From NCBI GenBank assembly GCA_958450365.1, contig CAUEEP010000729.1, positions 868,501-932,500 on the forward strand: a stretch of DNA of 64,000 nt, in the 5' to 3' direction. The position numbers and the translations under genes were made by a program. Positions 16,087 through 26,230 of the stretch are shown in pieces (within the stretch, counting starts at the first letter, position 1; the number at the start of each line of letters is the position of its first letter). Source of the DNA: Mesorhabditis belari (taxonomy: Eukaryota > Nematoda > Chromadorea > Rhabditida > Rhabditidae). A model generated the notes under the pieces. The model was given only the letters and a program-made list of their open reading frames with translations, ran no database searches and was not told where the DNA came from.

Positions 16087-17460
16087 CTAACTCAAGTCCT
16101 TGAAATCGATAAGCAGTTTCGGTTTGCAAGGAGCGCTTCCTGTCTTGTTTTGATATGAAAGATGATCCTCATAGCGTATCATATCGACAAATCTTTTCTT
16201 CTATCATAAAATTGTTTTATGTAAAAAGAAGCAATAATACCTGAAGTGCCTCGGGAATTTCGGCCGCTTTCAGAGTCCTTGCAATTATTTTGCCGATTCG
16301 CATGTTGGCACTAGAAATTGCAAAAGTATCATCTGATTCAAAAAGTAAGCTTACTCGTCGTCATTGTGATCGGAAGTCCACATGGAAATCTATATTTGAT
16401 ATTAAGCAAAGGAAAAACGGAACCAAAATACCTTGGAGCCCTTGTTCCGAACATTGCAAACCAAGCCGCTGATCTTCTCCATATCCTCTCCATATTGTTC
16501 TCCAATCATCGAAGTGACCAACTCAATCCAGATAATGTCCATCATTTCTGGTGACGCGTTTTTCTCCAACTAAATTTAAAAGCTGATGAAATGAAATGAA
16601 AAATGTGACACTTACTGCGATAAGCCATCGACCTCCATTCTTATTTTCTGGCACCTCCCACATTGGCTGAATGTCGTTCTTGAAGAAGTTGTAGTCACAA
16701 GTCATCTTCAACATGGATGGCGGCTTGATGTTGTTTTGAAGACTAAATAATGATTGCTAAAGGCGAGCGCGATACTAATCAAGTTCCGGGGGGCACTTTG
16801 ACCTGACCCAGTCAGAACCTATTGTGTTTTTCGAGTCTGGTTTTGCAGTTGCTGGGGTAATCAAATACGCTTAACCTATTGGTGATAGTTTTTAGTGTTT
16901 TGAATAAGCTTTCACTTTGTATTCCACCCGTGGCCTCATTTTCTAGCGTTGCGGCACTGCAACATTTATACAAATGCAAAGTTAACAGCCAGCTCAACAA
17001 AACGTTAACAAAGATTGTCCAGAGCTTTCTAAAACTATCACCAATAGATCCAGAAAGTTATGTTTGATTACCCCAGAAAAAATGAAATAACATTGGTAAA
17101 ACGGTCGAAAAATACGATCTGATCAAATCAGATCAAAGTGCCCCCGAACTTTATTAGTACCGCAAACGCTACTATTGGCTACTACTACTATAACGCAAAC
17201 GCTAGTATTGGCTTCTTAAAAAGACGAACAGAAAAAACTCACGCCCAAAATTCCTCGACCGTTGACACGGAGCACACTCTCTTCAGGCGCGATTCCCAAT
17301 CCTCGTGCTGATCGTTGAGGTACCAATACGTCCAAGTGTTCTTCAGTGGGTGCAGGGAACGCTAAATGATAAAAAGTGTCATTTATTGTACAAAAACAAC
17401 CGGCGTGCTTTCTTGATCGCTCATAGCACTTTCTTGGTCGCTCTTCTCGATTTCTGACAT
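16087..17460 (-). CDS. ife: Cap-binding translation initiation factor eIF4E
   Basis: Seven exons in coding order: 17460-17401, 17361-17243, 16742-16616, 16569-16432, 16389-16355, 16310-16241, 16200-16087; 220 residues. Cap-stacking tryptophans are at the expected sites: Trp42 (QHEDW) and Trp88 with Glu89 (PMWE); Trp59 (VEEFW) lies at the eIF4G/4E-BP surface. The signature NKNGGRWLI and the C-terminal cap-phosphate region with basic residues are intact. eIF4E binds the mRNA 5' cap and recruits eIF4G. Which nematode IFE isoform it matches cannot be told by eye, so the symbol is generic. The acceptor TTTCTTTAG lies about 15 bases before the ATG. The 500-bp second intron is filled by a TIR element. 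Confidence 0.95.
16773..17160. mobile_element. TIR element in an eIF4E intron
   Basis: Ends are near-perfect inverted copies over about 35 bp: TACTAATCAAGTTCCGGG against TACTAATAAAGTTCGGG read from the right. Internal inverted matches GGGGTAATCAAA/TTTGATTACCCC and ATTGGTGATAGTTTT/AAAACTATCACCAAT make most of it a long palindrome. Non-autonomous; no coding. Confidence 0.75.
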
Positions 17461-19275
17461 ATTTGAAGCAAGTTATCTAAAGAAAAACAAGTTAAAAGTA
17501 TCAATCTGCAACGATTAATTAAAACTTAATTCAAACAAAAGTTCAAGTTCAAAGAGTTCAATTCAAATAAAAGCAAAACAAGAAGTTCAGATAATGAAGC
17601 CTCGTCAATTTGGAAGGCTTTGATGCCTACTACATTAAAAAGCGTGAGGGTATCGTTTCTAGAAAAAGTTTTTAGACAAAAAAAAGTAAATAAAGTAAAT
17701 TTTGCTCAATAAAGTAAATTTTAAGCTAAGCCAAAGGCAAGATTTTAGCTCAAATCCAAAAGAAGCTTGAAATTTCAGGCCACGGCTAATTGAAAGCCAT
17801 TGGCTTTGGCTTGGCTTTTGGTTTTTTTGCCAAGTGAGAAGGTATCAGTTAACACATTCCGACGATGGTATTTTGGGCGCGTACAGTCGCGTAGTCGTTA
17901 ACTGTTTTACTGATAATTTTACTGTAAATTCAACGATCAACTTATAGTCATTCGATAGGGGAGTGAGACAAATGCGACCTTTTTTCGGGACCTAGTCAAA
18001 ATAGCACCGCCAAAACAGCGCCGTTAAAAACAGCGCCCATACAAAAAGAGCGCCGTTCAAAACAGCGCCCATACAAAAATAGCGCCAAGTTAAAAACAGC
18101 GCAAAAACAGGACATCATCAGAATATCGTTAAAAATTAGGATTGGATAAAATAGACAGGATTACGGTGGTCGAGAAAGTGAGACATTACGGTAATTTACC
18201 CACGCTTTAGCGCACACAAAAGATTGAACGATTTATGTACAATGCTGTACGATGTACGATTTATGTGCGATGCTGTTTTCCATGTTATACACTGCAAAGA
18301 TCATTGCAGGTATTACGGTAGTTCTACATCAGCTTATTGTCTTGTTTTTCCTAACTGTGCTGTTGAAAAGTACAATAAATTATCGTACTTTTCAACAGTA
18401 CAGGAAACGATGAATCTTTGAATGAATACTCAAGTAAAGGACTAAATTTTAGTATTTTTCTTCGGATATTATGATGATCGGCTTTCTAAAAACTCGTCCA
18501 ATTACCGTAATCTTGTCTATCGTCCAATTACCGTAGTCTTGTCTATTTTATCGAATCCACCTTTTAGAACGAAATTTCATTTTTTTCATTTTTTTTTCAT
18601 TATTTTTCATTATTTTCATTATTTTCATTTTTTTCATTTTTTTTCATTTTTTTATTATTTTCATTATTTCTCAAGTCCCTTTTCCAAAATTTCAATATTT
18701 TCTCTTGTTTAATCAAGCGTTATTCATCTTTCAAACCGTTTTTTTACAAAGAGAAAAAAGCATCTCTGGTGTTGAAATTTTTGACGTAATCAGAGATTTT
18801 AGATTTTTCAAAAACTTTCGAAAAGCAAATCTCTTCTAAAAGAGCTTTGGATAGAAAAGTGTACAATTTTTTTTGTCGAAAAATTGTAAAAAAAGAGACA
18901 GCTGTGCTCATAAAAGGACATTTTTTTGAAAACTCGAAAAAAATGGTGAAAATTTGATGAGAATTGAGGAGAATTTGCAGAAAATGCAGATTTTTGATGC
19001 CTTTTTTTTTTCTGGGATTCAATTTAAACAGCGCACCGGAAATGATCAACGATTTCGATTTTTGAGTTGAGTTAAACTTGTACTTTGAGACTCGTAAACC
19101 CATCTTTTCTGGCTTACTAAAGTCCTAAATCGAATTTTAAAGCTTTAGATTTAACTAAGCGCGTTTAGAAATGACTTTGACGACTTTTGACTTTCATCTA
19201 TGGTTTCCTTTAAATGTTGATTTTATTGAGTTTTCTTTTTAAATCGGCAAAAGTTGAAAAATCTAGAAAAATTTG
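17461..19275. other. Repeat-rich intergenic stretch, no gene seen
   Basis: Contains a half element starting GTGAGACAAATGCGACC at 17960 followed by tandem ACAGCGCC(C/G)-type motifs (18005-18110). Motifs related to TACCGTAATCTTGTC face each other at 18150-18185 and 18500-18552. A small hairpin around TGTTGAAAAGTAC occurs near 18360-18395, with T-rich TTTTCATT runs at 18575-18670. ORFs in the AT-rich 18740-19100 part look spurious. Confidence 0.5.
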
Positions 19276-19359
19276 CAGAGGATGGGATTGAACCAGACTG
19301 CTTTGGAGTGGTAGTCGCCAGCTTTGGCAATGCACCACGCGACCCGTTGAGCTCGTCCC
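19276..19359 (-). tRNA. tRNA-like element, long variable region
   Basis: Minus strand: GAGCTCAACGGG near the 5' end and CTGGTTCAATCCC near the 3' end, with about 20 extra bases between the presumed anticodon arm and T arm. Acceptor ends do not pair well. Probably non-functional. Confidence 0.4.
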
Positions 19360-20319
19360 GAAAAATCGACTCAATTAGGGGGGGGGTCGCTTTTAAAGGG
19401 TCATCGGGCCTTGTCAGATAACTGCAAAAGAGAACACCTATCTATCTCCCATGTATGCCAGATGGTGAGTGATTACAAACGCACAAAGAACGCACACAGT
19501 GAGTCTTTTTTAATGGCATAAAGATGGCTTTAAAAGAAGCAATTTAGCTGTAAACTTGTGCCCATAGGTTTTCAAGAGTCGCCAATCGATTGGCGATCGG
19601 ATCGCCATCATTTTATTGATTCTATTAAGTAGAAATCGGTTTTTATCGGATTTAGATAGATTCGCTCGGTTTCTATTTCATATAATGACTTTGTTTTTTG
19701 TTCGATTTCAAATCCCTGATCTCCATTTAGTCGTTCAATTTTTCTGTGTACAGAGAGAGAAAAAAACCGAGTTGAAATCGGAAAGAGAGGCGAAAAATGG
19801 GGTACAGGCACTTGAGAGCGGGTGAATGTGTATGCATTTCTTCTCTTTTTTTTTGTACATGTCACTTGCAAACAGATAAGTACCGAGTTTTGAGGGGGGA
19901 AAGGGCTCTCGACAAGAACAAGACAAGAACAAGACGAAAGGAAGGCAAGAAGAGGACAAGGAGAGGACAAGAAGAGGACAAAAAGACAAAAAGAATAAAA
20001 GAATTCCCTCAAGGACCCACGAATACTCGCCGATTTGGAATTGATTGAAAGAAACGGTGAAAGATCTTTGATCTGTTGAAATCTCAAAATCGTGCATCAA
20101 AATTTCGCGCGATAATCAAGCCCACGATCAAATAAACTAAAGAACTCAAGAAGGAACTCAAGTTGAACGAGGAAATGGTCCTTGAATGGCTTTGAATGGC
20201 TTTGAATGGTTTTGAATGGCTTTGAATAGTTGTTGAATGGTTTTGAATGGTTGTTGAATAGTTGTCGAATGAAATGACTATCTATGTGTGATTGGAATGA
20301 CCAAATGAAACGACCAAAT
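19360..20319. other. Intergenic, low complexity
   Basis: Purine-rich stretch near 19900-20000 (AAGAGGACAAG repeats) and a TTTGAATGG minisatellite at 20180-20265. The overlapping ORFs at 19600-20100 lack domain character and share this composition bias. Confidence 0.45.
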
Positions 20320-20545
20320 ACTATCTGATGCAGAATTTCACGCTGATTCCGAATCTGCTTTCCGTTTCTTCTATCGAGCACCCTATCAAAAGTGATAAGC
20401 CCTCAAAGTTTTGTATAGAATCGGAAAGGCAGAGGTTATAAGTCGACTTGCCAGGGGACGGCAAAGGTGTCGTGGTGGCCGAGTGGTAGTGGGCTTGAAT
20501 GCAAAGTGACGAGTCCAGTTCGAGCTAGGGTTCGAGTCCGGGTCA
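20320..20545 (+). repeat. Family beta unit: conserved leader plus tRNA-like 3' part, copy 1
   Basis: A 140-bp leader holding AGAATTTCACGCTGATTCC, TCTGCTTTCCGTTTC, CTATCAAAAGT and AATCGGAAAGGCAGAGG is followed at 20469-20545 by a tRNA-like body (GTGGCCGAGTGGTAG ... GGGTTCGAGTCC). The same order and spacing recur at 33705-33932 and 57355-57602. Confidence 0.7.
20469..20545 (+). tRNA. tRNA-like element, family beta copy 1
   Basis: A box GGCCGAGTGGTAG resembles class II (Ser/Leu-type) tRNAs and the B box GGTTCGAGTCC is canonical. The middle GGGCTTGAATGCAAAG has no clean 5-bp stem with a 7-nt loop, so no anticodon is assigned. Confidence 0.5.
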
Positions 20546-20920
20546 GGTTCTTATTTTTAGCTTTGAATGATTTAAGGTTATGGTGATGTTGGATGGTCAG
20601 CAACGGTGTGCCAGATGCTGTACGATTCTACGGGCACACAGAGAACACTCAAATCATTCATATGGCTTGTGTGATTTGGCTAAAAAACGGTCGACATTTT
20701 CTTGCCAATAAGCGATTGGGGCGTAACCTTTTATTTGTTAATTGATACTACTGTAATCTTTGCACTTGTTTACGGTAACATTTAAGGGATTACGGTAAGC
20801 ACAGACACCCAAAACAGTATTCTGAGCATGAAAACTACAAGATTATATCCAAAAATCGTCTCTAATCGTCAAAAATCGATGACGAAACTTGTAAGGAATA
20901 GAAATGGTAAAGAAAGATTT

Positions 20921-20993
20921 GAATAGAGAGCCGAACTCTCGACCTTTCGCTCGACGCAAATCCACTAACCATTGAGCCAAACTGGAGGTGAAA
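20921..20993 (-). tRNA. tRNA-like element
   Basis: Minus strand: TTTGGCTCAATGGTTAG then GGTCGAGAGTTCGGCTC. The B box is altered (GTTCGGCTC). The central TTTGCGTCGAGCGAAAG folds into a stem with a non-standard loop. Likely degenerate. Confidence 0.35.
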
Positions 20994-21104
20994 ATCTTTG
21001 AAAAAAAAAGCCACTCTTGATTGTGAATTTCTGTGATTTCTTTGTTACGAGCTGTGTTTGTGTACAGTGATCTGTAATCAAACTAGAAGAGATCAAAAGC
21101 TTGT

Positions 21105-21169
21105 GCACTGGGACTCGAACCCCCGACCTTCCGCTTAGCAGACAACTGTGCTAACCACTACACCAGTGC
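21105..21169 (-). tRNA. tRNA-like element, family gamma copy 1
   Basis: Six-bp ends GCACTG/CAGTGC pair, with A box GGTGTAGTGGTTAGCAC and B box GGTTCGAGTCCC. At 65 nt it is too short: the T stem shares bases with the acceptor side and the central stem (TCTGC/GCGGA) leaves only a 3-nt loop. A related copy is at 28040-28114. Confidence 0.45.
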
Positions 21170-21960
21170 TGACTCGATCGGCCTTCCATCTACCATAACT
21201 CTCATCTATCTTTCTGTACTTTGTGCTCATTCGTAAACTCGGCTTTCTGGTGCACAGAAATGCTGAAGAGAAAAACGATGATTTCAGTGCGCCAGGAGGG
21301 ATTTGTTTATGAGATTTTTTGGTTAAAGTAATAATAATTCGAGATTTTTGCAGAAAATCGTGTTTTTGGAGAGATTTTTGCAGAAAATCGTGTTTTTTTT
21401 GGTGAAATTCCTTGAAAATGTTATATTTAGACGAAAAAAACGAAAGGAAATCAGAGAAAAAAACTCGAAAATGTTGATGGAAACTGAAATCACAAAGGGG
21501 GAAGAATTTCTAAGTAAAATGGGGAAAAAAAAAAAGGTTTTTGTGTTTTTTACAATTCGACGACGACGACGATCGTTGTTGGGGGGATTTCGCAAAAAAA
21601 AAACGCAAAAACGCAAAAACGCAAAAAAACAACAAAAATTCAAACGTTTCCTTATTGCCACGTGTAAATGTGAAATATGAAATATCATAAAAAAAAATTT
21701 GCATATTACATAAAATAATATGAACATATGCATATGAAAAAATCAAAAGAATCAAAAGAATCAACAAAAATCAAAAGAAAAAACGCACCACAACACACTT
21801 ATTTACGGTTGTACACGAGCAAATTTCATCAGCTTCAACGAAACAAAAAAAAAATGCTATATATTCATCATCAGAATTTTTTTTTTTTGGGGGAAAATTA
21901 TGCGATTTTGTGGGGTTTTTTTTGTGTGGGCTTAGGTGACGGGTGACGCCAGAGAAATGA
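21170..21960. other. AT-rich intergenic stretch
   Basis: No gene recognised. One partial copy of the TACTTTGTGCTC motif with CTTTCTGGTGCAC is at 21217-21265. ORFs here are Lys/Phe-rich consequences of A and T runs. Confidence 0.4.
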
Positions 21961-21964
21961 TCAG

Positions 21965-22690
21965 GTTCGGCTGTACTTTGTGCTTTGGGAAACGCTAGCC
22001 TTCTAGCACACTGATTCCATGGCCGTGTACTCTGTGCAAAGGTAAACGCTAGCTTTCTGGCACACTGACTTCCTAGGCCTTGTACCTTGTGCTATGGTAA
22101 ACGCTAACTTTCTAGCACACTGGCCTTCCTGGCCGTGTACTTTGTGCTCTAGGAAACGCGAACTTTCTGGCACACTCGGCCGTGTACTTTGTGCTCGAAT
22201 AAACGCTAGCCTTCTAGCACACTGGGCCGTGTGCTTTGTGCTCGAGTAAACGCTGGCCTTCTAGCACACTGGGCCGTGTGCTTTGTGCTCGAGTAAACGC
22301 TGGCCTTCTAGCACACTGGGCTGTGTACTTTGTGCTACGTTAGCTAGTAAACGCTAGCCTTCTCGCACAATGATTTCCCAGGTCTTGTACTTTGTGTCCT
22401 GGGAAACGCGAGCTGTCTGGCACACTGATTCTGGCTTTCCTGGACCGTGCAAGAGAAAAACAACTATGCCCGAAAGTTAGCGTTTTCTAGAGCACAAAGT
22501 ACAATGGTCATGAAATCAGTGTGCCAGAAAGCTAGTGTTCAAGAGGGCACAAAGTGCACGGCTTGAAGGAGTCTGTGTGGCAGAATCAGTGTGCCAGAAA
22601 GCTCACTGTTCCCAGAGCACAAAGTACAAGGCCCAGGAAATCATTGTGCTAGCAGGCTAGCGTTTCCCAGAGCACAAAGTACAGCTCGAA
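21965..22690. repeat. TACTTTGTGC array in opposing orientations
   Basis: About eight copies of a 50-65 bp unit (TGTACTTTGTGCTC, AAACGCTAGCCTTCTAG, CACACTG, GGCCGTG) run forward to about 22440, then about four copies run in reverse complement (GTGCCAGAAAGCT ... GAGCACAAAGTAC) to 22685. The whole can fold into a large imperfect hairpin. The same unit occurs as isolated hairpins elsewhere in the window. Confidence 0.8.
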
Positions 22691-23740
22691 CCTTAGCATT
22701 CTTTAAAATTCTTAAAGAATAAAGAAAAGAAAAAGGAAAACACAATTAAAAGACAAAGGAAAAGAAATTGAAATCCGAAAAACACGGTGAATCGCAAGGT
22801 ACACAATCGGACACCCGAGCTGGAATGTGGTTCTTGTGGGAGAGAGGTGGGTGGGGCTCTGGATAAAGCTTTGCATTCTGTTGGCTAAGGTTTATCCAAC
22901 CGAGGACAGCTCAAGGGCAATTCTAAGCGATAGCTCCAGCCTTAACTGTATTCTGATGCTTCTACAATGGTATGCAAAGGTTTAGAGAGCCCCATGGTTG
23001 GGGAGAGTTAGATGGAAGATCTAAAACTTCATAGAACTTTATCTTCGAATTTCTTATTCTTAAGGTCAAAGGGGGATTAAAAACAAACAAATAATAAAAT
23101 AAAATAATATTTTGATTGGTCTAGAGTCAGAATTGATAAGGCGAAAAGGGGGAAAAGGGTGATCGGGGACAATAAATCAAAATGATGAGTGAGTGCTCGG
23201 GAAGCTCTTCTTCTGCAAGTACCGTACAAGTACCGTACTTCTGCAAGTACCGTACCCAGTAGATAGCTACGGTCTTTATCTTCAGCAATTATTCAATAGA
23301 AATCCTAGCATCACCTCTATATCATTATTTCCAATTCCCGCAAATCCCTATTTGAAATTTTTGGCGGATTTGTGTATTGCGATTTTTTGGGGGAATTTCT
23401 ATGGAGACGCGATTTCACGCATCGACGCGCGAGATGGGATTCGAGTGAGGGAAAGGCGAGGGCTGGGTGAGGATGGGTGAGGCTGGGTGAGGCTGGGTGA
23501 GGCTGGGTGAGGCTGGGGTGAGGGCTGAAAGGTAGCCTTGTCCCCTATAGCCTTTCCCTATAGCCTTTTCCTATAGCCTTTTCCACAATGTGCCGATTTT
23601 GAACTCACTCTCGTCGACCTGAAAACTCTGAAAGAGATTGAGAATCAGGCTCATACAAGAATCTCTAGAAAAGCTTCTGATTCGATTAGTCTATGAGCTG
23701 GACGAGTATGGGTACTGTATTTGGATAGACTAAGTGTACT
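22691..23740. other. Intergenic, no gene seen
   Basis: Contains AAGTACCGTAC direct repeats at 23215-23260 and a (GGGTGAGGCT)n run at 23460-23525. No supported exon. Confidence 0.4.
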
Positions 23741-23945
23741 GTACTGTCTCTAAGTACTCTACAGACAGCAGAGTCTACTGTACTGCTCTCTAAGTACTCT
23801 ACAGACGATAGGGACTACTGTACCTAGAGACTGTACCGTCTCTAAGTACTCTACAGACAGCAAAGCCTACTGTACTGTTCTCTAAGTACTCTACAGACGA
23901 TAGGGACTACTGTACTGTTCTCGAAGTACTGGGTATCTGTGATGT
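23740..23945. repeat. CTCTAAGTACTCTACAGAC tandem repeat
   Basis: Four copies of CTCTAAGTACTCTACAGAC, spaced about 50-60 bp, alternate with AGCAGAGTCTACTGTACTG and GATAGGGACTACTGTAC variants, giving a higher-order unit near 110 bp. Confidence 0.8.
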
Positions 23946-24235
23946 AAGTACTGTAGGCATAGCTAAGCCTAGACCACTTATACCCTTAGCACAGCACTAA
24001 GAGCAATATGTAGACTGTTGCAATGAATGCAAAACGCTGCGATATCTGAAGAGTCTCCGAAAAACCCTCGCAACTCACTCAACTATCACAATAAACTTGA
24101 GAAAAACATCGTAAAACAAAGAAAATTGGTCACAACATTGGGCAAAAGATTTTGGGGAACAATTTGAACAAAAATCTAAGCTAAGAGCACTGTAAAGGCT
24201 GGAAATGGTAATCCTGTAAGTACAGTAAGACAAAC

Positions 24236-24345
24236 GATTACTGTAGCTGGCTAGATACTGTGGCTGGCTAGATACTGTGGCTGGCTAGATACTGTGGCTG
24301 GCTAGATACTGTAGCTGGCTAGATACTGTAGCTGGCTTACAGTAA
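24236..24345. repeat. 17-bp GATACTGTGGCTGGCTA array
   Basis: About six near-identical 17-bp copies in tandem. Confidence 0.85.
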
Positions 24346-26230
24346 GACAGCCTAATACGTCTGTCTGGCTTCCAGTAAGAGAAGTTCTCTTTACAGTACT
24401 CTTAGATTGCTTTGAGTTTGATAAATCACAGCTTGTGGTTTAAGAAAAATGGTGAGTAATGTAAGGAAATGCTTTCATAAAAAAAATATCATTAAAAAAC
24501 TGAGTGCTAAGAGGAAAAAATGTGGGGAGAAATCATTGAAATCATTGAAAATCCGAGTGTTTTTTAGAAATCAAGTGCTAGGTGAAGGTACGGTAGCTAT
24601 GTTCAAGATAGCTATGCTATGTAGCTATGTTTTAAAGCAGTGCACTGGGATTCTGGCTGTGGGATTCTTTGAGTTCTTTGAAGTGAAAAATTTGATGCAA
24701 ATTTGTGCAAAGTAGGACAAGAGATAGGCTTACTTTCTTAGTTTCTTAGTTTCTTCCTCTTCTTCTTCTTCCTCTTCTTCCTCTTCTTCTTCTCCTTCTT
24801 CTCCTTCTTCTTCTCCTTCTTCTCCTCCTTCTCCTTCTTCCTCTTCTTCTCCTTATCTTCCCATCTTCCCATCCAAGCTACCTAGCTTAGTCACTAAAGC
24901 AACAGGTTCAAAACCAAATCTCCTCCCTTTCACCAATCAATCTTATGCTCAGAATGACTATACAATCGCTCTGGTACCATCAAAGTCCCTTAGTAAAAAT
25001 TTTTTCAATTCAAATCTCAGCAATCGTTGTCAACAAACACTCCCAATTCTCGGTCAACACCCAATGCGCAAATATAGAGAAGAGCCTTTCCTTTCGAAGT
25101 GTTTCCCCCTTTCCTTTAGATATAATCAATCAATACATTTCGTGGGTAAACATTTGTTCACAATACTCCATTAGAAAACTTCTTTCTCAATCATCGAGAG
25201 GTGAAGAGCTGGGGATTTATAGGGGAATTTCAGATATTGTTGGCAATTTATTGGTTAGAATAAAGAACTAGGGTTTACGGTACAGCAAAGCCTCAAGGTT
25301 CAGGATCTAGGCTCTAGAATCTAGGCTCTAGAATCCTGGCTCGAGAAGCCAGGCTCTAGATCCAGACTCTAGAATCCAGGCTTCAGGCTTAGGCTTTAGG
25401 ATCTAGAGTTTAAAACCTAGTGCTAAGGGTCAGGATCCAGGGCCAGGATCTGTGCCAGAATCCGGGCCAGAATCCGGGCCAGAATCCTGCCAGAATCCAG
25501 GCCAGAATCCGGGCCAGAATCCTGCCAGAATCCGGACCAGAATCCAGGATTCAGGCTTAGAACTAGAACTAGAGCAAGGACTAGAGTTGAAAAGTTCTCC
25601 GATTTGAGGAAAGAGGACTGATTTCGAGTAAAAGTTTAGATCTAGAGCAGGATTTAGCTCAGATTTGGATACTATTTTTCGAATTTTGATGTTTAGATTA
25701 TTTCCTCGTCCCCTTAGCAACAAAATCCTCTTCGAAGTCGGAGCAATTTTGGGGAGGGGAGGGGAAACGGGGATTTGCCATTTTTACAAAGCCTCTATTC
25801 CCCTTTTTCCCTCCGACAAATTGCTCTGCACTTGAATCAGTAAAACTCGATGATCCAAAAATAACTGTCATATTGATTAGAAGGTGGAAAAGTGTAGAAA
25901 AGTATAGGAAACTATAGAACTATAGAAAACTACAGTAACCCTCAGACTTCAATGACTTCAAAGGAAGGGGAAGGTAAAGGGGGACGTTTAAATGAGTTTA
26001 AAATAATAGAAGAGATACCTCGCGATGACCGATAATGAGAACAAGGCGAACGAGGTATTTTCAAAGGGAAATTTTTCGAGAAAATGATTGATTATGATTT
26101 GGAAAGAAGATCGAGAAATCATCGAGAAATGATTAATGTAAATTTGAGAAAATTTACATTCGATATTGGAATGTGGACGAGGACCGACCGGGCTCCATTT
26201 GCGGGAAGAAAAGCCATCAACTCAAGGCCA
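24346..26230. other. Intergenic downstream of mec-8
   Basis: Includes a pyrimidine (CTTCTT/CTCCTT) tract at 24745-24855 and CTAGAATC/CCAGAATCCGGG minisatellites at 25300-25560. No supported gene. The region just below 26230 should hold the mec-8 3' UTR. Confidence 0.45.

Noticed and set aside
19608..20100. Overlapping 120-160 residue minus-strand ORFs
   Set aside because: Biased Phe/Ser/Leu composition from purine-rich DNA; no recognisable motif.
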